A stretch of 64,000 nt of DNA from Aquiluna borgnonia. GTDB lineage: Bacteria; Actinomycetota; Actinomycetes; Actinomycetales; Microbacteriaceae. The DNA lies in contig NZ_CP054056.1 of the NCBI RefSeq assembly GCF_013283855.1, forward strand, positions 186,001-250,000. The letters run 5' to 3'. The notes beneath the pieces are model-generated. The model made no database searches. It saw only the letters and a list, made by a program, of their open reading frames with translations, and was not told the origin of the DNA. This document shows, piece by piece, positions 49,651 to 58,819 of the stretch; the stretch's first letter is position 1, and the number at the start of each line of letters is the position of its first letter. Made by a program: the position numbers and the translations under genes.

Positions 49651-50241
49651 TTATCTCCACAACGAAAGGTAATCGTGGCCCAGTTCAGTCACTAGTTCTC
49701 GAAGCGCCACCAATGAGAGGCCAACCACGGTGTGGTAATCACCTTCGATGCGCTCGATGAAGGCCCCACCCAAACCATCAATCGTGAAAGCCCCTGCGAC
49801 CTTTAGTGGCTCACCGGTGGCGACGTAGCGATCAATTTGCTGGTCAGTCAGGTTGGCAAAAAATACCTTCGTGGCGGTAACTCTGCCAACGCCCTGGCCA
49901 GTCTGGCTATCGTGGAGCCAGTGACCCGAGTAAAGCTCTCCCCACTGCCCGCGCATCTGTCTCCAACGCGCTGCCGCAACCTCGGGTTCATGCGGCTTAC
50001 CCAGGATTTCGCCGCCAAAAAACAGCGCCGAGTCACAACCCAACACCAACGAATCTGAGGCAACCGCCTCAGCCTTAGCCCTTGCCAAAAGCAGGGTTAG
50101 CTCCTGTGGAGTCTGAGGGTTTAGTTTTGCGACCAGTTCCTCTTCGTCTACTCCTGGAGAGGCAACATCGAAGGCCAAGCCTGCGTTGGTTAGCAACACA
50201 TTTCGGGCTGGTGAGGTGGAGGCAAGAAGCAGTTTGGTCAC
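49651..50241 (-). CDS. maf: Maf-family nucleoside triphosphate pyrophosphatase
   Basis: 196 residues. LLLASTSPARNVLLTNAGL with the SxSPxR motif, LGCDSALFFGGEILGKP, and GRVTATKVFF follow Maf order. It hydrolyses non-canonical or excess nucleotides. GTG start seven bases after TAACCT, so likely leaderless; conserved location between accA and accD genes as in Mycobacterium (Rv3282). Confidence 0.92.
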   Translation of the reverse strand: MTKLLLASTSPARNVLLTNAGLAFDVASPGVDEEELVAKLNPQTPQELTLLLARAKAEAVASDSLVLGCDSALFFGGEILGKPHEPEVAAARWRQMRGQWGELYSGHWLHDSQTGQGVGRVTATKVFFANLTDQQIDRYVATGEPLKVAGAFTIDGLGGAFIERIEGDYHTVVGLSLVALRELVTELGHDYLSLWR

Positions 50242-50248
50242 AATTCAT

Positions 50249-50254
50249 AGGTTA
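50249..50254 (-). promoter_or_regulatory. -10 box for leaderless maf transcript
   Basis: TAACCT on the minus strand followed by ATGAATT and the GTG start at 50241. Confidence 0.45.
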
Positions 50255-50267
50255 GCTGTGAAACACT

Positions 50268-51449
50268 TTGCAGGTGAAACTGCGCGTAAGAGTTGAAAAA
50301 GTTGCCCACGGTGGCGTATTTGTTGCCCGTCACGAGGGTCGAGTCATATTTGTCTCCGGCGCAATCGACGGTGAATTAGTTGATGTCGAGGTTTCGGAAG
50401 ATTCCGGAAAGTTCCTCAGGGCCGACGTGGTCGAAGTTCTAGAAGAATCTGAGCACCGCCAAAAACACTTCTGGCCAGCTGCAATTGCCGGAGCCGGCGG
50501 AGCAGAGTTTGGTCACATCAAACTTTCTCACCAGCGCACTCTCAAGTCTCAGGTGCTGAGTGAGGCGCTGCAGCGCATGGCTGGCATCGAAGCTGAGGTT
50601 GAGGTGCAGAGCTGCCCCTCTGATTTAGACGGCGATGGGCTGCACTACAGAACCCGCGTGCAGCTAAATGTGGATCAGTCTGGAACGGCAGGTCCGTTCA
50701 AGCCCAGAACTAACCAGGCAGTCTTTACCAAAACCCTGCCGCTCGCGGTTCAGGAAATTGAAGAGCTCGGTTTGCAGCTCAAGAACTTCAACGGGGTCAA
50801 GCGAATTTCTATCGCCTCCAGTTCGACCGGTGACCTGCAGTGGATGGTCGACGACAAGGTAAACGGATCCGAGCGCTTGGTTGAGCGGGTCGGTGGCAGA
50901 ACTTTCAGGCTCAGCTCTGGAGCTTTCTGGCAGGTACATAAGGATGCCGCCGGATTACTGACAGCCGCAGTTGCAAAGGCCTGCGGTGAGCTTGGGTTTG
51001 ACCCAACTCGTCCGAACCTGGACCTTTACGCCGGTGCCGGACTGTTCAGCGCAACACTCAGCAACAGCTACCCGGGAGCTCAGTTCACGGCGGTTGAAAA
51101 CAGCAAGCAGGCGGTGAGCGACGGCAGCAAGTCGGCAAGAGACCTCACCAACTTGAAGTTTGTGAAGTCAGATGTGCTGCAGTACCTGAGGCATCTCGAT
51201 ACCAAACCCGGCCACTTTGACACCGTTGTTCTTGATCCACCGCGCTCGGGAGCGGCCAACAAGGTGATTGAGCAGGTCGTCAAGCTCGGCGCTCGCAATC
51301 TGATCTATGTGGCATGCGATCCGGTTGCCCTTGCCAGAGATTTGAAGAACCTGGTGGAGGCCGGTTACCAACTAAGGGGACTGGAATCCTTCGATATCTT
51401 CCCTCACACCCACCACTTTGAGGCTGTGGCGGCGCTGAGTCTTGGCTAA
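50268..51449 (+). CDS. TrmA/RumA-family RNA (uracil-5) methyltransferase
   Basis: 393 residues. N-terminal TRAM domain (VEKVAHGGVFVARHEGRVIFV), then the SAM site LDLYAGAGLFSATLS, motif IV LDPPRSGA, the catalytic cysteine segment YVACDPVALARDL and the general-base HTHHFEAVAALS. Acts on rRNA or tRNA; which uracil cannot be said. No N-terminal iron-sulfur cysteine set is seen. Start uncertain: TTG 50268 or GTG 50274. Confidence 0.88.
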   Translation: MQVKLRVRVEKVAHGGVFVARHEGRVIFVSGAIDGELVDVEVSEDSGKFLRADVVEVLEESEHRQKHFWPAAIAGAGGAEFGHIKLSHQRTLKSQVLSEALQRMAGIEAEVEVQSCPSDLDGDGLHYRTRVQLNVDQSGTAGPFKPRTNQAVFTKTLPLAVQEIEELGLQLKNFNGVKRISIASSSTGDLQWMVDDKVNGSERLVERVGGRTFRLSSGAFWQVHKDAAGLLTAAVAKACGELGFDPTRPNLDLYAGAGLFSATLSNSYPGAQFTAVENSKQAVSDGSKSARDLTNLKFVKSDVLQYLRHLDTKPGHFDTVVLDPPRSGAANKVIEQVVKLGARNLIYVACDPVALARDLKNLVEAGYQLRGLESFDIFPHTHHFEAVAALSLG

Positions 51450-51452
51450 CCT
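51447..51452 (+). promoter_or_regulatory. -10 box for leaderless response-regulator operon
   Basis: TAACCT overlaps the last codon of the RNA methyltransferase gene and lies six bases (AAAACC) before the response-regulator ATG. No ribosome site is present. Confidence 0.5.
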
Positions 51453-51458
51453 AAAACC

Positions 51459-52103
51459 ATGGATAAAGTCCGAGTAGCAATAGTTGACGACCACGAGGCA
51501 GTTCGCCTTGGTTTCGCGGGAACCTGTGAGCAGTTTGACTTTGATCTGGTTGGCTCGGCGCCAACGGTAGAAGAGCTACTGATTCAGATCGAGGGCAAAG
51601 ACTGCGAGGTTGTGGTCACCGATCTCTCCTTGGCCGATGGTTCTCTGGTCCAAGAAAATGTTGAGCGCCTGATTGCAGCAAACACCGCCGTGTTGATCTT
51701 CTCAATTGCTGACAAACCCTCTCTAATGCGTTCGGCAGTCAAAGCTGGGGCGACTGCGATTGTGCCAAAGTCTCAACCGATGGCTGATCTAGCAGAGGCA
51801 ATCCGCCTGGCATCCCAAGGCATCATCATCAACAACTCTGAAACAAGCGCTTTGATTGACGCCGATAAGTTCTTCAAAGACGCCAATCTCTCCACCCGGG
51901 AGCGAGAGGTGCTGTCGCTCTACGCCTCCGGAATGAGCCTTAAACAGGTGGCATACCAGCTTCAGATTAAGCAGTCCAGCGCCAAAGAGCACATTGACAG
52001 GGTTCGCGTAAAGTACGCCAAGTTGGGTCGTGAAGCGGCAACCAAAGTTGATTTGTTCAAGCGCGCAATCGAAGATGGAATTCTCTCCGGAGAGCTGCTG
52101 TAG
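51459..52103 (+). CDS. NarL/LuxR-type response regulator
   Basis: 214 residues. Receiver domain with IVDDHEAVRLGF, phospho-acceptor Asp55 in VVVTDLSLADGS, and the VPKSQP lysine; then a LuxR helix-turn-helix from STREREVLSLYASGMSLKQVAYQLQIK. Partner of the kinase that follows directly. The target genes are unknown. Confidence 0.93.
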   Translation: MDKVRVAIVDDHEAVRLGFAGTCEQFDFDLVGSAPTVEELLIQIEGKDCEVVVTDLSLADGSLVQENVERLIAANTAVLIFSIADKPSLMRSAVKAGATAIVPKSQPMADLAEAIRLASQGIIINNSETSALIDADKFFKDANLSTREREVLSLYASGMSLKQVAYQLQIKQSSAKEHIDRVRVKYAKLGREAATKVDLFKRAIEDGILSGELL

Positions 52104-53276
52104 GTGAGCGACCTCGATCTCTCGGGGGCCGCTTCCGGGCGCCTGGAGCGCTCATTCTCTAAAATTTATGCTGGTGTGCTACTCGCCACCAGCTCTGAAC
52201 TAATAGCCAACGCGATTTTTCAGTCGCAATATCTCAACAGCTGGTCCTGGTTTTTGGTCGGCCTAGTTTTAGTCCCAATAGTCGCGATGAACATCTGGGC
52301 CTGGACCAAGGACGAGTTGGTCTGGTGGCCTTATCTGCACGGTGCCAGTGTGTTGATCGCCATGCTGATGTGGCCCTGGGTTGTGGTTGACGGCGATGCT
52401 CTTCCCGCGGAGTACCAACCTTGGATCTGGTGGGGTGTGGGCATGGCCGTGATCTCCGTGGGAGTAACGGCCCCGCGCTGGCTTGGCGTTGGATTCTTGG
52501 TTCTAGTGCCGGTGGCGTGGTTCCTGCTAGACACCAGCTATTTTGGAGGCACCTCGGATCCGCTGGTGTCGATTCAAGACTCGGTTTACGTTTTCCTTTT
52601 AGGCGGCAGTGTTTCGGGCCTGATCCTGATGTCGCGCCAAGCTGCCAAGCGAGCCGATCAGGCCAACTCGCTAGCGCTCGCCTCGGCGATCGAACAAGCT
52701 CAGATTGATGCCGTGGAGCGCGAACGCCAAAGAATTGACGCGTTGGTGCACGACCGAGTTCTAAACACCCTGGTTCTCTCGGCCAATGCGCAAACCAAGG
52801 CTGAGTTTTTGGGCGTGACCCACATGGCCTCGGAAGCCATCGCATCCCTCGAGCAAGCGGCCCAAGAGCCACCGGAGAGATCGCAGGTAACCCTGCTGGG
52901 TTTGTATCGTGCGCTTCGTAAGGCCGCGGTTCGGCTGATTCCCAATATCGAAGTTATTACGGAAACCGGTGGTCTGATTGAACTCCCGAGCGATGTCGCC
53001 CAAGCCATTACTGAGGCCACAATTCAGGCCCTTGATAACGCTGCTCGCCATTCAAAAGCGAACAGGGTCACGCTTCGGCTCTCCTCGACCCCTGAGCACG
53101 ATTTGGAAATTGAGATTGCCGATGACGGTATTGGGTTCAGAGTTGATCGAATTGCCCGAGATCGAATTGGAATCCGCACTTCTATTACCGCGAGACTTCA
53201 ACTTGTTCGAGCCCAAGCGTCCATAATCTCTCAACCCGGAGCGGGAACCAGAATTCTGATCAGGTGGTCCCGATGA
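52104..53276 (+). CDS. Sensor histidine kinase, NarL partner
   Basis: 390 residues. Four to six membrane segments within residues 20-180 without a large extracellular domain, then a coiled coil and the HisKA_3-like phosphorylation site ALVHDRVLNTLVL with His216. HATPase domain: NAARHSKANRVTL (N box), ADDGIGFRV (G1) and GAGTRILIRW. GTG start directly on the regulator stop. Senses a membrane or intracellular signal. Confidence 0.9.
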   Translation: MSDLDLSGAASGRLERSFSKIYAGVLLATSSELIANAIFQSQYLNSWSWFLVGLVLVPIVAMNIWAWTKDELVWWPYLHGASVLIAMLMWPWVVVDGDALPAEYQPWIWWGVGMAVISVGVTAPRWLGVGFLVLVPVAWFLLDTSYFGGTSDPLVSIQDSVYVFLLGGSVSGLILMSRQAAKRADQANSLALASAIEQAQIDAVERERQRIDALVHDRVLNTLVLSANAQTKAEFLGVTHMASEAIASLEQAAQEPPERSQVTLLGLYRALRKAAVRLIPNIEVITETGGLIELPSDVAQAITEATIQALDNAARHSKANRVTLRLSSTPEHDLEIEIADDGIGFRVDRIARDRIGIRTSITARLQLVRAQASIISQPGAGTRILIRWSR

Positions 53277-54238
53277 TAAGGCTGCCTAGATTCGCACTAA
53301 CGGCCTTTGCCCTGGCTTTTGGGCTTTATCACGCTGTCTTGGGCTGGCTGAACTACTTCAACTATGACCGTCCCCTATACGCCGTGCTGGCGATTGCCAT
53401 CTACCTGGCGGCCCTGTCGTGGACTTTGCTGGATCGCCCCGGACTTCGGCTGAAAAGTGGCCTCGCCTACCTGAATTTCTCCGTTGCTCTGATTGTGCCG
53501 CTGCTTATGGCCAGCGCGATCGAGGCTCAGTACTTCTCAGGTTATGCAACCTGGCACGTGGCTGGAATTGCAACTCTGATGGCGATAACCGCGGTGCGAC
53601 AGCACCGAATACTGGCCTGGATTTCTGTGAGCATCGCAGTTATCGAGGTGCTGGTTTGGGGTGGACTGGACATTCTTTTCAACTCTGGAGTAATTGGTGC
53701 CGTGATGCTGGTGGCGGCCGCCAGCGCAGCGGCAGAGGTTTTGTCCTCCAGTGAGCGCGCAGGCAACGAATTCAGGGTTCAAGAACTTGAGAACCGGGCC
53801 GCAACCGCCGCCATGACGGCCGCTCGGCGGGAGCGCCAGGGCAGAGTCGCGATGGCCCTGCAGGCAGCCCTGCCTCAGCTGCAGCTAATCGTCGCTAGGC
53901 GCGGAAAACTAACACTTTCCCAGCGAACCGAATCAGTCCTGATTGAGGGAAACCTCAGGGACCAAATTCGCGGCCGGATGCTGGTTAGCCCAACGCTCTC
54001 CCAAGAGATTCGAGCGGCCAGGGCAAGAGGAATTGAGGTCCAGCTCCTCGATGACGGTGGCCTCAACGGTCTATCCGAGGGAAAGCGAATAGATTTGCTC
54101 AACCAGGTAGCCCTACACCTGAAAACCGTCAAGGGGGGCAAGGTCGTCATTCGGGCCGTAGAGGGAGAAAAGTGGCGCATTACAGTTGCGGCTTTGAGAA
54201 AAGAATCCGAGAGCCCCGACCTGTTCGTTCGGCTGTAG
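53273..54238 (+). CDS. Membrane protein resembling a kinase that lost its catalytic boxes
   Basis: 321 residues. About six membrane helices in residues 1-155, a helical ERAGNEFRVQELENRAATAAMTAARRERQ coiled coil where a dimerisation domain would be, and a C-terminal alpha/beta part (GIEVQLLDDGGLNGL, KTVKGGKVVIRAVEGEKWRITVA). The layout copies the kinase before it, but no phospho-His, N box or glycine box can be found. ATG 53273 overlaps the kinase stop by four bases. I infer a pseudokinase or co-sensor modulating the pair. Confidence 0.7.
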   Translation: MIRLPRFALTAFALAFGLYHAVLGWLNYFNYDRPLYAVLAIAIYLAALSWTLLDRPGLRLKSGLAYLNFSVALIVPLLMASAIEAQYFSGYATWHVAGIATLMAITAVRQHRILAWISVSIAVIEVLVWGGLDILFNSGVIGAVMLVAAASAAAEVLSSSERAGNEFRVQELENRAATAAMTAARRERQGRVAMALQAALPQLQLIVARRGKLTLSQRTESVLIEGNLRDQIRGRMLVSPTLSQEIRAARARGIEVQLLDDGGLNGLSEGKRIDLLNQVALHLKTVKGGKVVIRAVEGEKWRITVAALRKESESPDLFVRL

Positions 54239-54253
54239 GCCAGAAATGACGAT

Positions 54254-54273
54254 GGGCGGAAGTTATTCCGCCC
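54254..54273. terminator. Convergent hairpin between sensor gene and accE
   Basis: Perfect 8-bp stem GGGCGGAA / TTCCGCCC with a GTTA loop, and flanking TGAC/GTCA that can extend it. It stands 15 bases after the sensor gene stop and 128 bases after the accE stop, with no strong T-run on either side. Likely a bidirectional end-point for both transcripts. Confidence 0.55.
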
Positions 54274-54401
54274 AGTCATCCCCAGTAAGTTCCCTACCCC
54301 TTGTGTAGTTTTGGAACCTAGTCCAAGTAAAGCAACGTTGTCTGCGGAACTGAAGCCCCTTAACACCAACGTTATATAGCTTTTTGGGGGACAGCTTGTC
54401 C

Positions 54402-54620
54402 TCAGCGAAGCGGGCTTGACCAGTTTCCTGAAAGCCCAGCTCTGAGCATGTCCTGGTTCTTGTGCCAGGAGGACCTTGGCTTACCCAGGGCGATGCGGCC
54501 AAGTTTTCTGGACTCTCGAATTGAAGCTGCCACCACAGCAAGCGCGGCCGCTTGCTCCAGTTCATCAGCTGGGCTGACCGCGAGAAGTTCCAAAATTTCG
54601 TCGTAGGAGTACTGCTTCAT
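54402..54620 (-). CDS. accE: Acyl-CoA carboxylase epsilon-like subunit
   Basis: 72 residues. An N-terminal helix-rich part with EILELLAVSPADELEQAAALAVVAASI and a basic, Trp-containing tail (GKPRSSWHKNQ...GNWSSPLR) match the small AccE5/epsilon proteins that bind acyl-CoA carboxylase beta chains in actinobacteria. It directly follows accD with a one-base overlap, as Rv3281 follows accD5. Sequence similarity in this family is low, so the call leans on context. Confidence 0.8.
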   Translation of the reverse strand: MKQYSYDEILELLAVSPADELEQAAALAVVAASIRESRKLGRIALGKPRSSWHKNQDMLRAGLSGNWSSPLR

Positions 54621-56209
54621 CAGAGTGGGATGTTTCCGTGTTTCTTGGGAGGCAGATTGGCACGCTTGGTTTTCAGAGCACGCAGTGATCTGATCACAGC
54701 GGTTCTGGTTGCTGCCGGCTCGATGATTCCGTCTAGCTCACCGCGCTCTGCTGCAAGGAAGGGGCTGGCCACGTTGTAGGTGTACTCCTTGGCAAGCTGA
54801 TCCCTGACTTTTGCTATGTCTAGGCCCTGAGCCTCGGCCTCGCGAATCTTGTCGCGGAACAGAATATTTACTGCTCCCTGACCACCCATCACGGCAATCT
54901 CAGCGGTTGGCCAGGCTAGGTTGATGTCAGCTCCGAGCTGTTTTGAACCCATAACGATGTACGCGCCGCCGTAGGCCTTGCGGGTGATCACGGTTACGAG
55001 CGGCACCGTTGCCTCGGCGTAGGCGTAAAGCAATTTGGCGCCGCGACGAATTACACCGGCCCACTCCTGGTCAGTTCCCGGAAGGTATCCGGGCACGTCA
55101 ACCAGAGTCAAGATTGGGATGGAGAATGCATCGCAGAACCTGACAAAGCGAGCGGCTTTTTCACCCGCGTCAATGTTCAGGGTTCCCGCCATCTGCTGCG
55201 GCTGGTTAGCCACGATTCCAACACTCGAACCGTCAATTCGAGCGAAACCAATGATGATGTTTGGAGCAAAAAGCGGCTGAACCTCGAGGAATTCACCCTC
55301 GTCAACCAGGGCCTCGATAATGCCGTGCATGTCGTAGGGCTGGTTTGGGGAGTCGGGAATCACGGTGTTGAGCTTGAGATCCGCCTCGGTGATTTCCAGT
55401 TCGGACTCAGACTGGTAGGTAACGCTCTCTGAGAGGTTGTTTTCTGGCAGGTAGCCGACCAGCGACTTGACGTAGTCAATGGCATCAGCCTCATCATCTG
55501 CGAGGTAATGTGCAACTCCGGAGGTTTCGTTGTGGGTTCTGGCCCCACCGAGGTCTTCCATGCCGACATCTTCTCCGGTTACGGTTTTGATGACATCAGG
55601 CCCAGTGACAAACATGTTTGACGTCTTATCCACCATGATCACGAAATCGGTGAGTGCTGGGGAGTAGACCGCGCCTCCGGCGGCTGGACCCATGATTATG
55701 GAGATTTGCGGGATTACTCCCGAAGCCATGGTGTTCAGCCTAAAAATCTCACCGTATTTTCCAAGGGCGATGACACCCTCCTGGATTCTGGCTCCACCCG
55801 AATCCAGCATTCCAATCAGTGGGACACCGGTCTTGATGGCAAGTTCCATAATCTTGATTATTTTGTTGCCAGCGGTCTCACCGAGTGAGCCACCGAAAAT
55901 GGTGAAGTCTTGGGAGTAAACGGCGACCTGTCTACCGTGGATGGTTCCAATACCCGTCACAACCGAGTCGCCATAGGGGCGCTTGGCGTCCATGCCAAAA
56001 GAGCTGGAACGGTGACGAACGTACTCGTCAACCTCTACAAACGAACCTGGATCCAGCAGCATCTCGATTCGCTCACGTGCGGTGTTCTTGCCCTTGGCGT
56101 GCTGCTTCTCTTTTGCGGTTGCACTCGATTGGGTAACAGCCTCGTGATAGCGATTGCGGAGGTCTGCCAATTTGCCGGCGGTTGTGGACAGGTCAAGCGG
56201 TTCGGACAA
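54620..56209 (-). CDS. accD: Acyl-CoA carboxylase beta chain (carboxyltransferase)
   Basis: 529 residues, AccD5/PccB-like. Both crotonase-type halves are seen: [41 protein letters not shown], then [15 protein letters not shown] and [21 protein letters not shown]. Transfers the carboxyl group from biotin on the alpha chain to acetyl- or propionyl-CoA. TTG start with AGGAG eight bases upstream. Confidence 0.95.
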   Translation of the reverse strand: MSEPLDLSTTAGKLADLRNRYHEAVTQSSATAKEKQHAKGKNTARERIEMLLDPGSFVEVDEYVRHRSSSFGMDAKRPYGDSVVTGIGTIHGRQVAVYSQDFTIFGGSLGETAGNKIIKIMELAIKTGVPLIGMLDSGGARIQEGVIALGKYGEIFRLNTMASGVIPQISIIMGPAAGGAVYSPALTDFVIMVDKTSNMFVTGPDVIKTVTGEDVGMEDLGGARTHNETSGVAHYLADDEADAIDYVKSLVGYLPENNLSESVTYQSESELEITEADLKLNTVIPDSPNQPYDMHGIIEALVDEGEFLEVQPLFAPNIIIGFARIDGSSVGIVANQPQQMAGTLNIDAGEKAARFVRFCDAFSIPILTLVDVPGYLPGTDQEWAGVIRRGAKLLYAYAEATVPLVTVITRKAYGGAYIVMGSKQLGADINLAWPTAEIAVMGGQGAVNILFRDKIREAEAQGLDIAKVRDQLAKEYTYNVASPFLAAERGELDGIIEPAATRTAVIRSLRALKTKRANLPPKKHGNIPL

Positions 56210-56324
56210 TGCGGGCTCCTTAGGTGCTTCCTAACTTTATTGCCCAAGAGTCTGGATTTCTTGAATAGAAACTACAAGTAAAACCAGAATTCATCGTTGA
56301 AAGCTACAAACTCTGGCCGTGCGA

Positions 56325-56330
56325 TACGGT
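56325..56330 (+). promoter_or_regulatory. -10 box for leaderless birA transcript
   Basis: TACGGT followed by TTTGGC and ATG 56337. It supports the ATG over the in-frame GTG at 56319, which lies upstream of this box. Confidence 0.4.
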
Positions 56331-56336
56331 TTTGGC

Positions 56337-57080
56337 ATGGAGCTTAGGCAGTCGTTAGCAATCCTCCCCGATTTGGTTTTTCTGGACTCGGTGGATTCCA
56401 CCAATCTCGAACTCGGGCGGAGAAATTCGATCTCGGCGCTGCCGAGTCTCAGCGTCCTAACCTCGGCACTGCAGAGCGCGGGTCAGGGCAGGCTCGGTCG
56501 CACCTGGGTCTCAGAGCCAGAAACCTCACTGTCAGTTTCACTCTTGCTGCGCTCCGAACACCGTGAGCACCTAGCCTGGGCCACCCTAATGGCCGCCGCC
56601 GCGGTGCGGCAGATTGTTGCAGCCCAAACGCAACGGTCGGCAAAGGTAAAGTGGCCAAACGATGTGCTGGTTGATGGAAGAAAAATCTCAGGGATTCTGG
56701 CCCAGTTGCAGTCCGATGGCTCCTTGATTTTGGGCGTGGGTATAAATTTGGCAACCCAGGTAGGTGCCCCTGACACCGCTACGTCTTTGGGGGAGCTGGG
56801 TGGACCGAAGGATTTTGACTCGGTTCTCAGTCATTTTCTGAGCGCATTTTTGCCGCGCTGGGGCCTGTTTGAGGCCAATCCACTTGCCACGGTTGCAAAA
56901 ACCAGGGAGGAGATTAAGCAGCACTCCGCAACTTTGGGTCTCCAGGTTCGAGCCGAGCTCCCCTCGGGGGAGCAGGTAATTGGTCTTGCTAAAGACATCG
57001 ATGATCGCGGTCAACTTGTGCTCTCAACCCCGGAGGAAATTGCCCTGTCTGCCGCCGATGTTTGGCATCTGAGAAACTAG
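56337..57080 (+). CDS. birA: Biotin--protein ligase (no DNA-binding domain)
   Basis: 247 residues, monofunctional BirA lacking the helix-turn-helix of E. coli BirA, so it is an enzyme and not a repressor. LDSVDSTNLELGRR, the biotin loop SAGQGRLGRTWVSEP, VKWPNDVLVDGRKISGIL and the C-terminal SH3-like part are visible. It would attach biotin to the acyl-CoA carboxylase alpha chain coded at 47804. GTG 56319 is an alternative start. Confidence 0.92.
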   Translation: MELRQSLAILPDLVFLDSVDSTNLELGRRNSISALPSLSVLTSALQSAGQGRLGRTWVSEPETSLSVSLLLRSEHREHLAWATLMAAAAVRQIVAAQTQRSAKVKWPNDVLVDGRKISGILAQLQSDGSLILGVGINLATQVGAPDTATSLGELGGPKDFDSVLSHFLSAFLPRWGLFEANPLATVAKTREEIKQHSATLGLQVRAELPSGEQVIGLAKDIDDRGQLVLSTPEEIALSAADVWHLRN

Positions 57081-57102
57081 TGCAGAGAGAAAGCGGGTTG
57101 CG

Positions 57103-58224
57103 GTGCCGATAGTTGGTGTAATTGGGGGCGGGCAACTGGCCCGCATGATGCAACCGGCTGCAATAAATCTGGGCCTTGAACTTAGAGTCTTTGCCGAATC
57201 AGAAAACTCTTCGGCGGCGCTGAGCGCCACCAGCATCGGTGACTACAACGACTATGAACAGCTGCGAGCCTTTGCGGTTGACTGCGATGCCATCACCTTT
57301 GACCACGAGCACGTTCCAACCCACCTGTTGAGTGAGCTCGAGCAAGACGGCATAGCCGTCAGACCAGGACCCAAAGCCCTGATTCACGCCCAGAACAAGC
57401 TGGTGATGCGCAGAAAACTTGCCGAACTCGGGTTACCGCAACCGGCTTGGGCGGCTGCTAAAAGTGCTGAAGACGTTGAGGCATTTATCGCTCAGCACGG
57501 ACCAAAAATCATCGTAAAGACTCCCATCGGTGGCTATGACGGCAAAGGTGTTCGGGTAGTTTCCGATGCCGCCCAAGTGGCGGATTGGCTCGGGAAAATT
57601 GATAGCTTCGGCGGTGAGTTGCTACTGGAGCAGAAGGTTGATTTTTCACGAGAACTAGCTCAGCTATCGGCTAGGAGGCCAAGTGGTGAATTCAAAACCT
57701 TTCCGTTAGCTCAAACCATTCAGGAAAATTCAGTGTGCTCCGAGGTCATTGCCCCGGCACCCCAAGCAGACTTTGCAGCTGCGAAGGAAATCGCCAGGGC
57801 GATTGCCGAAAGCCTTGAGGTGGTTGGCGTGATGGCAGTCGAGCTCTTTGAAACTCCCGAGGGCAAGCTGCTGGTCAACGAGCTTGCGATGCGCCCGCAC
57901 AACTCGGGGCACTTCTCGATGGACGGCTGCAAAACTTCGCAGTTCGAGCAGCATTTGAGGGCGGTATTGGATCTTCCCCTCGGCGATACTTCGCTCAATT
58001 TCGATTTCGCCGTGATGATTAACCTGCTGGGTGTGGACGAGAAAAACGACTTTCTCGCGCATTACCCAAGCGCCATGGCTTCTTTTCCCCAGGTGAAGTT
58101 CCACCTCTATCAAAAGGCTCCTCGAGGTGGTCGCAAGATGGGTCACCTAAACCTGACCGGTTCTAACCTGGACGAGCTTTTAGTCGCGGGTCGGAACTGC
58201 AGGGCAATCCTCTACAACCAGTAG
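57103..58224 (+). CDS. purK: N5-carboxyaminoimidazole ribonucleotide synthase
   Basis: 373 residues, ATP-grasp. [13 protein letters not shown] opening (here [16 protein letters not shown]), [24 protein letters not shown] and [17 protein letters not shown] are PurK-specific. Uses bicarbonate and ATP on AIR; PurE then rearranges the product. GTG start 22 bases after birA. Confidence 0.95.
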   Translation: MPIVGVIGGGQLARMMQPAAINLGLELRVFAESENSSAALSATSIGDYNDYEQLRAFAVDCDAITFDHEHVPTHLLSELEQDGIAVRPGPKALIHAQNKLVMRRKLAELGLPQPAWAAAKSAEDVEAFIAQHGPKIIVKTPIGGYDGKGVRVVSDAAQVADWLGKIDSFGGELLLEQKVDFSRELAQLSARRPSGEFKTFPLAQTIQENSVCSEVIAPAPQADFAAAKEIARAIAESLEVVGVMAVELFETPEGKLLVNELAMRPHNSGHFSMDGCKTSQFEQHLRAVLDLPLGDTSLNFDFAVMINLLGVDEKNDFLAHYPSAMASFPQVKFHLYQKAPRGGRKMGHLNLTGSNLDELLVAGRNCRAILYNQ

Positions 58225-58246
58225 ATTTAGCTTCAGGGAGGTCCAA

Positions 58247-58735
58247 ATGGCTCAGGTTGCAATCGTGATGGGTTCAGATTCAGACTGGCGCGTGCTGTCT
58301 GATGCATCAGATGTCCTAAAGGCCTTTGAGGTGGACCACGAGGTTGAGGTGCTCAGCGCCCACCGCACGCCCGAAAAAATGATTGCCTGGTCCAAGGCCG
58401 CTGCCTCTCGGGGCGTGAAGGTAATCATTGCGGGAGCTGGCGGTGCTGCTCATCTACCCGGCATGGTCGCTTCGGTGACCTCGCTTCCGGTGATTGGTGT
58501 GCCGGTTTCACTATCAAAACTCGATGGTATGGATTCCCTGCTTTCGATCGTCCAGATGCCTGCTGGCGTTCCGGTGGCAACAGTTTCGATTGACGGAGCC
58601 AAGAACGCAGCCTTGCTAGCGCTGAGAATCCTGGGCAGTTCCAATCCGGAGATTCAGGCCCGCATGGATAGCTATCGGGTGGAGCTGGAAAGCTCCGTTG
58701 AGGCCAAGAACCAGAAACTCAAAAGCAGCCTCTAA
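58247..58735 (+). CDS. purE: N5-carboxyaminoimidazole ribonucleotide mutase
   Basis: 162 residues. [26 protein letters not shown], and [14 protein letters not shown] are the full class I PurE signature. Follows purK after 22 bases with its own strong AGGGAGGT site. Together they form CAIR for purine synthesis. Confidence 0.97.
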   Translation: MAQVAIVMGSDSDWRVLSDASDVLKAFEVDHEVEVLSAHRTPEKMIAWSKAAASRGVKVIIAGAGGAAHLPGMVASVTSLPVIGVPVSLSKLDGMDSLLSIVQMPAGVPVATVSIDGAKNAALLALRILGSSNPEIQARMDSYRVELESSVEAKNQKLKSSL

Positions 58736-58784
58736 CCCCTGCTAATCCTCAAAACCAGCCTGTCACTCAGCTGATTTTGAGATT

Positions 58785-58801
58785 CCCAACTTAGGGTTGG
58801 G
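58785..58801 (+). promoter_or_regulatory. Inverted repeat over a candidate -10 box
   Basis: CCCAAC-TTAGG-GTTGGG, a perfect six-base inverted repeat; its centre contains TAGGGT (58792-58797), a TANNNT box. It stands between purE and the lipoprotein gene and could be an operator or a short hairpin ending the purE message. No T-run follows. Confidence 0.35.
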
Positions 58802-58819
58802 GGTGGTCGGAGGTGAATT

